A stretch of DNA of 10,137 nucleotides, from the NCBI GenBank assembly GCA_002085285.1, contig NATK01000082.1, forward strand, positions 1 through 10,137. Reading direction: 5' to 3'. This document shows positions 1-6,953 of the stretch, piece by piece. The DNA is from Candidatus Latescibacteria bacterium 4484_7. GTDB taxonomy: Bacteria > Krumholzibacteriota > Krumholzibacteriia > Krumholzibacteriales > Krumholzibacteriaceae. Positions within the stretch are counted from its first letter, which is position 1; each line of letters starts with the position of its first letter. The notes below the pieces were generated by a model. That model saw only the letters and a list, made by a program, of their open reading frames with translations, did not search any database and had not been told where the DNA came from. The position numbers were made by a program, and so were the translations under genes.

Positions 1-3
1 TTT

Positions 4-7
4 CTCC
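4..7 (-). promoter_or_regulatory. Ribosome-binding site for a gene beyond the left edge
   Basis: Downstream of the PilC stop codon, the minus strand reads AAAGGAGAAA and then runs off the window. GGAG at this place is a good Shine-Dalgarno core, so a further leftward gene of the same operon probably starts within a few bases outside the window. By analogy with pilus and secretion operons it could be a pilin, an ATPase or another assembly factor, but nothing in the window shows which. Confidence 0.4.
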
Positions 8-26
8 TTTCTTTGACTGCTTTCCT

Positions 27-1262
27 CTACCCCAATCCGCCTGCTCTCGCCACTTTCATCATCTGCATCATTGGCGTAATGAGAGAGAGGTACATGAATG
101 CAACAACTCCGCCCATCACCCCTATAAGGGCGGGCTCGAGCGAATTAGTAAGTTTCGTTATCGAATAGTTCACCTCCTTGTCGTAATATTCGCTGACTTT
201 GTCGAGCATTTCGTCCATCCTTCCGCTTTCCTCACCAACCGAAATCATGTGCACGACGAAGGGAGGAAAACATCCGCTCTCCTCGAATGGCCTGGCGATC
301 GTCGCACCTCCCTTTATTTTTTCGATAACATCGAGAATCGCTTTAGAAATTATTTTATTGCCGACCGTGCCGGAGACGATCTCGAGCGTCCTCGAAAGAG
401 GTATCCCGCTGCTGTTCAGAGCCCTGTAATTGTGAGCAAAGGTACTCATTGCAACCTTTTCGAAAAGCGGGCCGAATATTGGAAGTTTGAGTTTCAACCC
501 GTCTATCTTCATCTGACCTTCTTCGGTCCTGGAGTACCACCTGATGAAAACGACCAATGCAATTACCACCCCTATGATGATCGGGTAGTAGGCTTTGACC
601 AGCTCACTGACGAGGATCAGAGACCTCGTAGTCCATGGAAGCCTTATATGCGCTCTGGTAAAAATCTTTACGAAGGTCGGGAAAACGGAAACCACAAGAA
701 AAGTCATGCCTCCAACAGCGGCGATGATGAGAATAATGGGATAAGTCACCGCCGATTTTATCTTTTCTCTGCGCTCCTTCTCTATTTCGAGGATAGTGGC
801 GAGTCTGCTGAAAACCTCGGGCAACATTCCTCCCGCTTCACCGGCTTCAACCATCGAGATATAGGAATCGCTGAACACGTCCCTTCTCTTCATCAAGGCC
901 CTGGTGATGGTCGACCCGCTCTCGAGCTCTTCCTTAATATCCTCCGCGAGCTCTACGATAGATCTTCCCGCGGACTGCTTGGACAATATTCTCAGAGCCG
1001 AATTGACGGGGATGCCCGCGTCCAAAAGCGAAGCCATCTGCCTGGTAAATATGATGAGATCGAGCTTGCTAACCCTGGAGCTCTTGTAACCGAGCGATTT
1101 GAGGGTATCGAGAAACGAACCCGCCCCCTTCGGCTTTATCGAAGAAACAATCAGTCCCTTGGCCGTAAGGTGATTCAGAACGTGAATCTCGTCCGGGGAA
1201 TCCATCATCCCGGTGATCTCTTCTCCTCTATCGTCTATTGCCTTGTACTGATACAAGCTCAT
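27..1262 (-). CDS. pilC: Type II secretion / type IV pilus inner-membrane platform protein (GspF/PilC family)
   Basis: This is a polytopic cytoplasmic-membrane platform protein. In this family it links the assembly ATPase to pilin polymerisation. At 411 residues it has the usual full length. Residues 1-60 form the short N-terminal part, starting MSLYQYKAID. Two T2SF repeats follow at about 68-193 and 273-395. Each carries a family-typical turn, MVEAGEAGGML near 137-147 and ISVGEESGRMDEML near 340-353. Hydrophobic segments at about 172-200, 225-242 and 374-398 fit the three expected membrane spans. The ATG overlaps the stop of the response regulator gene as ATGA, and GGAGGAG lies upstream inside that gene, so the start is well supported and translation is coupled. 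The stop is TAG. Choosing between PilC (pilus) and GspF (secretion) would need the neighbouring genes outside the window. Confidence 0.93.
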   Translation of the reverse strand: MSLYQYKAIDDRGEEITGMMDSPDEIHVLNHLTAKGLIVSSIKPKGAGSFLDTLKSLGYKSSRVSKLDLIIFTRQMASLLDAGIPVNSALRILSKQSAGRSIVELAEDIKEELESGSTITRALMKRRDVFSDSYISMVEAGEAGGMLPEVFSRLATILEIEKERREKIKSAVTYPIILIIAAVGGMTFLVVSVFPTFVKIFTRAHIRLPWTTRSLILVSELVKAYYPIIIGVVIALVVFIRWYSRTEEGQMKIDGLKLKLPIFGPLFEKVAMSTFAHNYRALNSSGIPLSRTLEIVSGTVGNKIISKAILDVIEKIKGGATIARPFEESGCFPPFVVHMISVGEESGRMDEMLDKVSEYYDKEVNYSITKLTNSLEPALIGVMGGVVAFMYLSLITPMMQMMKVARAGGLG

Positions 1263-1645
1263 ACCGTCTGCTCCTCCTCGACTTTCGAAAGCAAGCGGTT
1301 GATGTTGGCAACGAGCTCTTCCGTCTCGAAAGGTTTCGTCATGTAGAGGTCAGCACCTGTCGATTTGCCCAATCTCACATCCTTTGCATCTGATCTCGTG
1401 GTCAGCATGATGATAGGTATGTCTCTGTAGCGCCTGTCGAATTTGAGCAACCTGCAAATCTTGAATCCGTTCATCGACGGCAACATCACATCGAGTACGA
1501 TCAAATCCGGCTTCGTCGCTTTCGCCGTCTTGAGTCCCTCGAGGCCGTCGGCGACAGTTTCGCACTCGAACCCCCTCGATTCGAGCTGTGTCTTGATGAG
1601 CTGCGAGATCATTCTGCTGTCTTCGATTACAAGAATCTTTTTCAT
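1259..1645 (-). CDS. Single-domain response regulator (CheY-like receiver)
   Basis: This is a stand-alone phosphoacceptor receiver domain of 128 residues with no output domain. It therefore probably acts by protein-protein contact rather than by binding DNA. All signature residues are visible: the acidic pair E8-D9, phosphorylation site D52 in VLDVMLPSMNG, T82 in IIMLTT, and K104-P105 in the KPF motif. The C-terminus is a short tail after the last helix. It begins with MKKILVIEDS, with GGGGTG about 8 bases ahead of the ATG as a modest ribosome-binding site. Its stop overlaps the PilC start by four bases, which suggests that it regulates the pilus or secretion machine, as PilG/PilH-type regulators do. 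No histidine kinase is present in the window. The family assignment is certain; the partner is inferred. Confidence 0.94.
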   Translation of the reverse strand: MKKILVIEDSRMISQLIKTQLESRGFECETVADGLEGLKTAKATKPDLIVLDVMLPSMNGFKICRLLKFDRRYRDIPIIMLTTRSDAKDVRLGKSTGADLYMTKPFETEELVANINRLLSKVEEEQTV

Positions 1646-1669
1646 AACTCTGCACCCCGAACGATTGGT

Positions 1670-1699
1670 GTTTTATTTCAAACGCACGAACTCCTTCAA
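1670..1699 (-). promoter_or_regulatory. Candidate promoter of the response regulator-pilC operon
   Basis: On the minus strand TTGAAG (1694-1699) is followed after 18 bases by TAAAAC (1670-1675), about 25 bases before the response regulator ATG. Each box matches four of six sigma70 consensus bases. The position is right for a promoter serving this two-gene unit, but the match is weak and could be chance. Confidence 0.28.
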
Positions 1700-1784
1700 A
1701 CCCTTATTCGATTGGAAGGTACGGAATCTTTAACGGAATTTTCGATAGATCTGAATATCGCTCTTAGAGACGACCAAGCGGCAA

Positions 1785-1802
1785 TTCGCTCTCGAGAACG
1801 AA
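1785..1802. repeat. 18-bp near-perfect palindrome in the intergenic region
   Basis: TTCGCTCTCGAGAACGAA is a dyad with no spacer: nine bases per arm and one mismatched pair. It lies between the DAO-family gene (ending at 1876) and the response regulator gene, upstream of the candidate promoter. A spacer-free dyad this short fits a dimeric repressor or activator site better than a terminator, as it has no loop and no good T-run on the transcribed side. CTCGAG-type words are common in this genome, so chance is possible. Confidence 0.3.
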
Positions 1803-1875
1803 AAACAATGTGCGGTCAATGAGGAGATGTTCATTGAAATGTGAAAGGTAGGTTATAAGAACATCAACGATCAGG

Positions 1876-3045
1876 TTATCTGAGCGCTTCCCCCTCTTTC
1901 GAGTAGAAGTCCCTGTAAAAGCTCAGACTCGAGAAGATCTCTTCTTCGATGGCAGGTTTGCCCGATGCAATGAGCTTTGCCATATTGAGTCCTACACCGG
2001 GGCCAAGCATAAAGCCCTGGCCGCACATTCCAACGGCGAGGTACAACCCTTCGACTTCTCTCACCCTGTCCAGGATGATTATACCATCCGGCGTCATCGG
2101 GTAGAGCCCCCTCCAGACCCTCCTGATCATTATATTCTTCAACCTCGGGATGAGATTTATCAGGCGCCTTGCAATGATGGGCATGAACTCGCTCGTAGAG
2201 AACCTGTTTTTTCCGACGATAGGTTCTATGGGAGTATAGCAAAAGATTATCTGACCGGTATCGATCTGTCCGAAATAGAAGTTTTCGGTCTTCCCCTCCG
2301 GGCCAGGTCTAATATCGACAACGAGGGGCTTGAAAAATCTCTTCACCGGAGCAGAGATGCCGGCCTCGTGGCTCTCCGGAGTAACCGGGATATCCAAGCC
2401 GGCCATTTTCCCTATCTCCCTTGCATCACCACCCGCTGCATTAAGAACGACGTCGGAGTAGTACGTTCCCCTGTCCGTAACCACTCCTTCTATCTTTCCC
2501 CCCTTGATCAAAAGCTCCGTGACCGTCTCGCCGAACTTGAAACGACATCCTCTGTCCCTTGCTTCTTTCCAAAACGCTGCTGAGGATTTGAGCGGCGAGA
2601 CCTGCCCATCGCCTGGAGAATACGTGCCTCCTCTAAGACCTTCTTCGTTTATGCCGGGAATCAATTCCCTGACCTCCTCCGGCCCGACCCAATCTATATC
2701 GAGTCCAAAACTCTTCTGCAGCGGAAGAATCTCCTTGAGGAGCTTCTCGTCGGATTCCCTGTAAACGGGGAAAGAATAACCTCCGGGTACCCATCCTATG
2801 TCGGTACCATGCCTGTCCTTCCACGTCGAAAACACCTCGAGGCTTTGGAGACATATCTTTATCTTGGCAGGATCGGAGTGAGTAGCCCTCACTCCTCCTA
2901 TCGCGGCCTTGTTCTGCCCTTGTCCGGCCGAGGGAGCCTTGTCTATCACCAGAACCCTCAATCCTTCGAGGGTCAAAAAATAGGCCGATGGAAGGCCAAC
3001 GCTCCCAGCCCCTATAACGATTGCATCATAGCCCTCTACTGCCAT
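1876..3045 (-). CDS. FAD-dependent amine/amino-acid dehydrogenase subunit, DAO family (HcnC / proline dehydrogenase beta-like)
   Basis: This is a 389-residue flavoprotein of the D-amino-acid oxidase/sarcosine oxidase beta superfamily. It probably carries the site that oxidises an amine, imino acid or amino acid. The N-terminus, YDAIVIGAGSVG, holds the FAD dinucleotide motif G12-x-G14-x-x-G17, and the adenine-ribose acidic residue lies in VLVIDK. The C-terminus has the family-typical RRVWRGLYPMTPDG stretch and then GMCGQGFMLGPGVG, which closes over the flavin. No signal peptide or membrane segment is seen. The start overlaps the end of the Fe-S protein gene by 20 bases and sits just after AGAGGAAGAAGAGG, so translation is probably coupled. 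With the two upstream genes it matches the multi-subunit dehydrogenase layout (HcnABC, opine oxidase, L-proline and hydroxyproline dehydrogenases). Substrate cannot be read from sequence. It is the intact member of the set. Confidence 0.9.
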   Translation of the reverse strand: MAVEGYDAIVIGAGSVGLPSAYFLTLEGLRVLVIDKAPSAGQGQNKAAIGGVRATHSDPAKIKICLQSLEVFSTWKDRHGTDIGWVPGGYSFPVYRESDEKLLKEILPLQKSFGLDIDWVGPEEVRELIPGINEEGLRGGTYSPGDGQVSPLKSSAAFWKEARDRGCRFKFGETVTELLIKGGKIEGVVTDRGTYYSDVVLNAAGGDAREIGKMAGLDIPVTPESHEAGISAPVKRFFKPLVVDIRPGPEGKTENFYFGQIDTGQIIFCYTPIEPIVGKNRFSTSEFMPIIARRLINLIPRLKNIMIRRVWRGLYPMTPDGIIILDRVREVEGLYLAVGMCGQGFMLGPGVGLNMAKLIASGKPAIEEEIFSSLSFYRDFYSKEGEALR

Positions 3046-3679
3046 CCTCTTCTTCCTCTTTTACCCCTGCGAACGTGGAGAGCGGAACCTCTGCGACGAA
3101 AGGTCTGTTCGTAGGAAGTGTAACCTCGGACAAATCTATTCCCTCCTGCTGGTATAGCTTGAGAATCAGAGGCGTACACGTCTTGCCGCCGCAAGCTCCC
3201 ATACCCGTTCTCAAGGTCGCCTTGAGAACATTCATATCTCTTACACCAAGCCTGATCTGCTCCCTTATCTCGCCGGCGGTGATGCGCTCGCACCTGCAGA
3301 TGATCGTATCGTCCGGGATGAGCTCCGCGACAGCCTCCGCCTCCTTTGGCTCATCGATCGTTTGAACGACGAACCCGGCTACCTCGTGAGCCTGCTCGTA
3401 AGGCACCTCGATCGAGACCAGCTTCCTCCGGTCTCTCGAAGGAGAGTTCTTGACGGAAACGATTGTTCCCTTTCCAACGGTCCTTCCCTCCATGTCAACC
3501 GTCGTAACCTCCGCTTGCGCCTCTACATATTCGAGATCCAGCTCGTAGGGAACAGTGACGAGAGATGTGCCCTTTTTTTCATCGTATCTTGGACGCATCA
3601 GTGTTATCGCGAGCCCAGGGCAGACACCGACGCACTTCATACATGCGACACACTTTCCCTCGAAGACGGGCAGCCCCAT
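3026..3679 (-). CDS. [4Fe-4S] and BFD-type [2Fe-2S] electron-transfer protein of the dehydrogenase complex (possibly N-terminally truncated)
   Basis: This 217-residue iron-sulfur protein begins MGLPVFEGKC. Residues 10-20 carry a ferredoxin motif, Cys10, Cys13, Cys16, Cys20, followed by PGLAI. A beta-rich middle (about 38-105) follows. A BFD-like [2Fe-2S] domain (about 125-175) has Cys128, Cys130, Cys163 and Cys168 in ICRCE and GACGGKTC. In relatives these domains relay electrons between the DAO-type subunit and the NAD(H)-type flavoprotein. The ATG at 3679 has only a weak ribosome-binding site (GGATGG). Reading the same frame upstream gives SIRIPDGSI back to a TAG at 3719-3721. That segment looks protein-coding and resembles what follows a ferredoxin CP motif in family members, so the true reading frame may once have continued into the upstream gene. 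The function of the domains is clear; the exact N-terminus is not. Confidence 0.85.
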   Translation of the reverse strand: MGLPVFEGKCVACMKCVGVCPGLAITLMRPRYDEKKGTSLVTVPYELDLEYVEAQAEVTTVDMEGRTVGKGTIVSVKNSPSRDRRKLVSIEVPYEQAHEVAGFVVQTIDEPKEAEAVAELIPDDTIICRCERITAGEIREQIRLGVRDMNVLKATLRTGMGACGGKTCTPLILKLYQQEGIDLSEVTLPTNRPFVAEVPLSTFAGVKEEEEDGSRGL

Positions 3680-3721
3680 GATCGAGCCATCCGGGATTCT
3701 AATGCTGTCGTAAAGTCTCTA
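3680..3721 (-). other. Disrupted junction between flavoprotein and Fe-S genes (probable out-of-frame deletion point)
   Basis: In the frame of the downstream Fe-S gene, these bases read stop-RLYDSIRIPDGSI and run straight into its Met1. In the flavoprotein frame the same bases encode ETLRQH and then TAG (3699-3701). YDSI followed by a short turn and then a new ferredoxin motif is what I expect just after the C-P of a preceding [4Fe-4S] motif, while ETLR is what I expect just before the FAD-binding Gly-Asp-Ala segment. Both endpoints therefore look like internal points of a longer protein, joined out of frame. The size of the missing segment is an estimate only, of the order of 100 residues. 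This rests on remembered family architecture, not on an alignment. Confidence 0.5.
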
Positions 3722-4901
3722 TACCGAACTCGTTCAGCTTGTCGTACAGCTCATTAACAGGAGTGAGCCCGACTGCTATGAGAAGAGTATCGACCTCGTA
3801 GTATTTCTCTGTACCTGCGATCGGCTTGAAGTCCTTGTCGAGTCTGGCGATGGATATTCCCTCGAGCTGCTCCGTACCGTGAGCCTTCACCACCGTGTGC
3901 GAAGTCATCACCGGCACTCCGAGCCTCTTCAGCTTGTCAAGGTGAACCTTGTAGCCTCCGCACTTCGGCATCGCCTCGACGAGCCCCACGACCTTGATGC
4001 CGGCCTGAATCGCATGGTAACCTGCGATCAAACCTACATTGCCACCTCCAACGATGAACAGCTTCTCCGTCGGTTTCACAAGATCCCTGTTGAGCAGTGT
4101 CTGGAAAGCCCCCGCTCCGTAAACTCCGGGAAGATCACATCCTTCGAATGCGAGGCTCTTCTCCCTGGCACCACAGGCGACGAGAGCCACCTTGGGCTTT
4201 ACGAGGTAGTAATCGTCGCCTCTCACGAGGCCCACCTTCTTGTCGTAGAATGCCCCGACCGCCGAAGTCTCGAGCATCACCTTCACCGATGGATATTTCT
4301 CAAGCTCCTCTTCGAGTATCTCCGCTATCTTGATTCCCCTCACACCGGCATAACAATCTTCCCTCGACCCAAAGAACGTATGCGTCTGGAGTGTCAATTT
4401 GCCCCCAAGCTCCTTCTTGTCGTCAACAAGGAGCACATCCACTCCGATACGGCCCAACTCTATCGCAGCGTTGATACCGGCAGGCCCTCCCCCTATGACA
4501 AGCACTTCGGTTTCGAGCTGAGGAATCTCTTTGAATCCCGGAACGGAATCGGTTTCGGGCAGTGACGGGATCCCCTCGACGCTCTCAACTTTCATGCCCT
4601 CTCTGACAGACGTCATACACCCTTTCACAGGAATACCGTCGACTAGAACGAGGCATTGACTGCACTGACCATTCGCACAGAAGATTCCCTGAGCACCGTT
4701 GTCTCTCGCGTGATGACCGAACACCCTGATTCCGTTCGCAAAAAGGGCGGAGGTTATCACCTCGCCCTCGTATGCCTTTATGCTCTTTCCATTGAAAGTG
4801 AACGATACTTCAGTGCGTTCTTCGATTGGTAGTATTGGATGACTCTTGAGTCTGAAGTCCGGCTTTGCTTTTTCAGTTCCGCTCAATACCAACCTGCCCA
4901 T
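3699..4901 (-). CDS. HcnA/HcnB-like fused [2Fe-2S] + FAD/NAD-type oxidoreductase, C-terminally truncated
   Basis: This 400-residue protein starts with an HcnA-like ferredoxin fold (about 25-110), with candidate [2Fe-2S] ligands Cys75, Cys80, Cys83 and Cys95 (GIFCANGQCSQC and GCMTSVREGM). A two-dinucleotide-domain flavoprotein follows: the FAD site G137-G142 in VLVIGGGPAG, and the NAD-type site G285-G290 in IVGGGNVG. The ATG motif-like stretch LLIAVGLTPVNELYD is at 373-386. It ends ETLRQH, before the C-terminal Gly-Asp segment that normally contacts the FAD ribityl chain, and it is shorter than family members I recall. The role would be to accept electrons from the DAO-type subunit and pass them to a carrier. 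A promoter-like pair lies upstream, but there is no clear Shine-Dalgarno before the ATG, so the leader may be very short. Whether the product folds with FAD is doubtful. It may be a pseudogene fragment, a naturally split gene, or an assembly error. Confidence 0.85.
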   Translation of the reverse strand: MGRLVLSGTEKAKPDFRLKSHPILPIEERTEVSFTFNGKSIKAYEGEVITSALFANGIRVFGHHARDNGAQGIFCANGQCSQCLVLVDGIPVKGCMTSVREGMKVESVEGIPSLPETDSVPGFKEIPQLETEVLVIGGGPAGINAAIELGRIGVDVLLVDDKKELGGKLTLQTHTFFGSREDCYAGVRGIKIAEILEEELEKYPSVKVMLETSAVGAFYDKKVGLVRGDDYYLVKPKVALVACGAREKSLAFEGCDLPGVYGAGAFQTLLNRDLVKPTEKLFIVGGGNVGLIAGYHAIQAGIKVVGLVEAMPKCGGYKVHLDKLKRLGVPVMTSHTVVKAHGTEQLEGISIARLDKDFKPIAGTEKYYEVDTLLIAVGLTPVNELYDKLNEFGIETLRQH

Positions 4902-4920
4902 TTGAAGAAACGGTTAATAG

Positions 4921-4949
4921 AAAATATAGCCTGCGGGATTTTTTTTCAA
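4921..4949 (-). promoter_or_regulatory. Candidate sigma70-like promoter of the dehydrogenase operon
   Basis: On the minus strand TTGAAA (4944-4949) and TATTTT (4921-4926) are separated by exactly 17 bases. The boxes match five and four of six consensus bases. Transcription would begin near 4914, leaving a leader of roughly a dozen bases before the flavoprotein ATG at 4901. This pair lies in the 84-base gap after the carboxyltransferase gene, in which I see no convincing terminator hairpin, so read-through from upstream is also possible. Confidence 0.45.
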
Positions 4950-4985
4950 TAAAATGATTGAGAATATCTTCGGGCAGGTCTTCGA

Positions 4986-6935
4986 TTACCTCAAGATCGT
5001 CAAAAGCACCTGATTCTTTTCGACGGAAGTGCCGGGAGCCACCTTGATCGACTTGACTATCCCAGAAACATGAGCTGTAAGGGTGTTCTGCATCTTCATC
5101 GCTTCGAGAATTACGAGGGGGTCTCCCTCTTTGACTTCGTCGCCTTCACTTACCTCGTACTGCAGAACCATCCCCGGCATCGGAGCAGTCACCGAGTGCT
5201 CGCTGCCGTCCTGAGCAACAGCGACCTTCGTCTCGGCCGGAGTCTCTCTTTCCGATGACGAATTCTTCTCTTTTACCCTCTCCTTCTTAATGATCGGCTC
5301 CGTTACCCCCACGGATCTAATCTTCGGTCTTCCATTCACCTCTTCGACCTCTACAGTGTAAGCCTGACCCTCGACGAAGACCTTAAATTTTCTTCCGCCC
5401 CTTCCACTGCTTCCCGCATCCGAAGAAGAATGGACCTCGTTAAGCAATCCCTTCCTCGCCTTTTCCATGAGCTCCTCTTCACGTTTCACATCTTCGAGAG
5501 TTAAGGGTTTTACTTCATCGGGAGGTTCTTCGAGACCGTACTTCCATCGGAGAAATCTCAGCCCGGTCGTCGGATAAAGAGCGTACGTGAGGACGTCCTT
5601 TTCGTCTCTTGCGATACCCTTCACAGCTTCCCTCGCCTTTTCCATCTCAGGTTCGAGAAGATCGGCCGCCCTGCAATCTATGGGTTTCTCACCTCTTGGG
5701 TACCCCTTCAATGCTTTCTTCATAACCTTTGGATCGATCTTTGCCGGAGGCCTTCCATACAGGCCGAAAACATAGTCTTTGACCTGAGAGCTTATCATCT
5801 TGTATCGACCGAACAGAACATTCTGCACCGCCTGTATCCCTACTATCTGGCTCGTCGGAGTAACAAGAGGAGGATAGCCGAGCTCCTTTCTCGTCTTAGG
5901 CAGCTCCTCATATACCTCGTTGATTTTGTCGAGTGCATCCGCCTCTCTCAACTGGCTCACGAGGTTGGAAAGCATCCCGCCGGGGATTTGATGTTCGAGG
6001 ACACCTGTGTCTATGACAGCCATCCTCGTCGTATTAAGGAAACGTTTGTACTTTGGAGCTACCTCCTCGAGGTATTGTCCTATCTTGAAAAGTTTCTTCA
6101 GGTCGAGTCCCGTATCCCTCGGCGTATCCTGAAGAGTCGAGACTATAGGCTCTACTGCAGGCTCGGAAGAGCGAAGCCCAAACGGTGCCACGGCGCAATC
6201 CACCACATCCACTCCAGCCTCTATCGCCTTGATGTAGGTCATCGAAGCCATCCCGCTCGTGTAGTGGCTGTGCAAATGAATGGGTATCTTCACAGCCTCT
6301 TTCAATGCCTTGACGAGAGTATATGCATCGTAAGGATTCATGAGACCGGCCATATCTTTTATACAGAGCGAGTCTGCACCCATTTCCTCGAAGATCCTTG
6401 CTTTCTTCACATAATAATCGAGGGTGAATATCTCTCCTCCGAGACGACTCTCGGTTAGTGAATACGAAATCGTTGCCTGTATGTGTTTGCCACTCTTCTT
6501 GATCGCCTTGAACGAGGTCTCGAAGTTCCTTTCGTCGTTCAACGCATCGAAAACTCTGAATATGTCGACACCGGCATCTGCAGCTTCCGCGATAAAAGCC
6601 TCGACGACATCATCAGCGTAGTTTCTGTAGCCGACGAGGTTCTGGCCGCGGAGTAGCATTTGAAGAGGAGTCTTTTTTATCCTCTTCTTGAGCTCAATCA
6701 ATCTTTCCCAGGGATCCTCGTTGAGGAATCTCGTGGCCACATCGAACGTCGCTCCGCCCCACACCTCCATCGAATGAAATCCTATCTCATCCATCTTCTC
6801 GGCGATGGGTAACATGTCCTCTGTTCTGAAACGCGTTGCTATGGTGGACTGATGCCCGTCCCTGAAAGTCGTATCGGTTATCCTCAACGGCTTCAATTCA
6901 GAAAAATGCTTCCTGTCTTTTTCCTGCTGTTTCAT
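4986..6935 (-). CDS. oadA: Biotin-carrying carboxyltransferase: pyruvate carboxylase subunit B / oxaloacetate decarboxylase alpha type
   Basis: This 649-residue protein transfers a carboxyl group between biotin and pyruvate/oxaloacetate, or a related acid. The TIM-barrel carboxyltransferase domain (about 15-300) begins with DTTFRDGHQS at 21-30. It shows MLLRGQNLVGY near 93, the likely carboxylated Lys193 in CIKDMAG, and metal-ligand candidates Asp21, His220 and His222 (HLHSH). The conserved PYC_OADA region follows to about 480. A Ser/Gly-rich and then charged linker (about 510-575) leads to a biotinyl domain with EAMKMQ. The biotinylated residue would be Lys614, 35 residues from the C-terminus, as usual. 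It starts at ATG 6935 with AGGGG a few bases ahead, 18 bp after a small OadG-tail-like gene. No membrane OadB pump and no biotin carboxylase are in the window. This makes a soluble two-subunit pyruvate carboxylase (partner PycA elsewhere) and an OadA of a sodium pump both possible. Confidence 0.93.
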   Translation of the reverse strand: MKQQEKDRKHFSELKPLRITDTTFRDGHQSTIATRFRTEDMLPIAEKMDEIGFHSMEVWGGATFDVATRFLNEDPWERLIELKKRIKKTPLQMLLRGQNLVGYRNYADDVVEAFIAEAADAGVDIFRVFDALNDERNFETSFKAIKKSGKHIQATISYSLTESRLGGEIFTLDYYVKKARIFEEMGADSLCIKDMAGLMNPYDAYTLVKALKEAVKIPIHLHSHYTSGMASMTYIKAIEAGVDVVDCAVAPFGLRSSEPAVEPIVSTLQDTPRDTGLDLKKLFKIGQYLEEVAPKYKRFLNTTRMAVIDTGVLEHQIPGGMLSNLVSQLREADALDKINEVYEELPKTRKELGYPPLVTPTSQIVGIQAVQNVLFGRYKMISSQVKDYVFGLYGRPPAKIDPKVMKKALKGYPRGEKPIDCRAADLLEPEMEKAREAVKGIARDEKDVLTYALYPTTGLRFLRWKYGLEEPPDEVKPLTLEDVKREEELMEKARKGLLNEVHSSSDAGSSGRGGRKFKVFVEGQAYTVEVEEVNGRPKIRSVGVTEPIIKKERVKEKNSSSERETPAETKVAVAQDGSEHSVTAPMPGMVLQYEVSEGDEVKEGDPLVILEAMKMQNTLTAHVSGIVKSIKVAPGTSVEKNQVLLTILR

Positions 6936-6953
6936 TTTCCCCTACAGACCTGT

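Noticed and set aside
249..1346. Long open frame on the plus strand opposite pilC (365 codons)
   Set aside because: It lies antisense to a clear PilC/GspF gene and its start; the translation is rich in odd runs of Arg, His and Asn with no family motif. It is a shadow of biased codon use.
1826..1865. Possible terminator hairpin GATGTTC...GAACATC after the DAO-family gene
   Set aside because: The stem is only seven AT-rich base pairs with a loop of 26 bases and no T-run in the transcribed direction.
3680..3721. Programmed ribosomal frameshift joining the flavoprotein and Fe-S genes
   Set aside because: No slippery run or stem-loop is seen, and a shift alone would not restore the missing C-terminal FAD segment; a deletion or assembly error explains it better.
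3879..4565. 228-codon plus-strand frame opposite the HcnA/B-like gene
   Set aside because: It is fully inside a gene with clear FAD and [2Fe-2S] motifs on the other strand, has no ribosome-binding site of note, and its translation is His/Arg-rich without domains.
1876..4901. Naming the cluster hydrogen cyanide synthase (hcnABC)
   Set aside because: The subunit architecture is shared with many amine, opine and proline dehydrogenases, and nothing in the sequence shows glycine as substrate.
4902..4985. Terminator after the carboxyltransferase gene, suggested by an eight-base T/A run
   Set aside because: The run is not preceded by a stable stem on either strand (only CCTGC/GCAGG, about 39 bases apart), and the A-run on the minus strand fits a promoter spacer instead.
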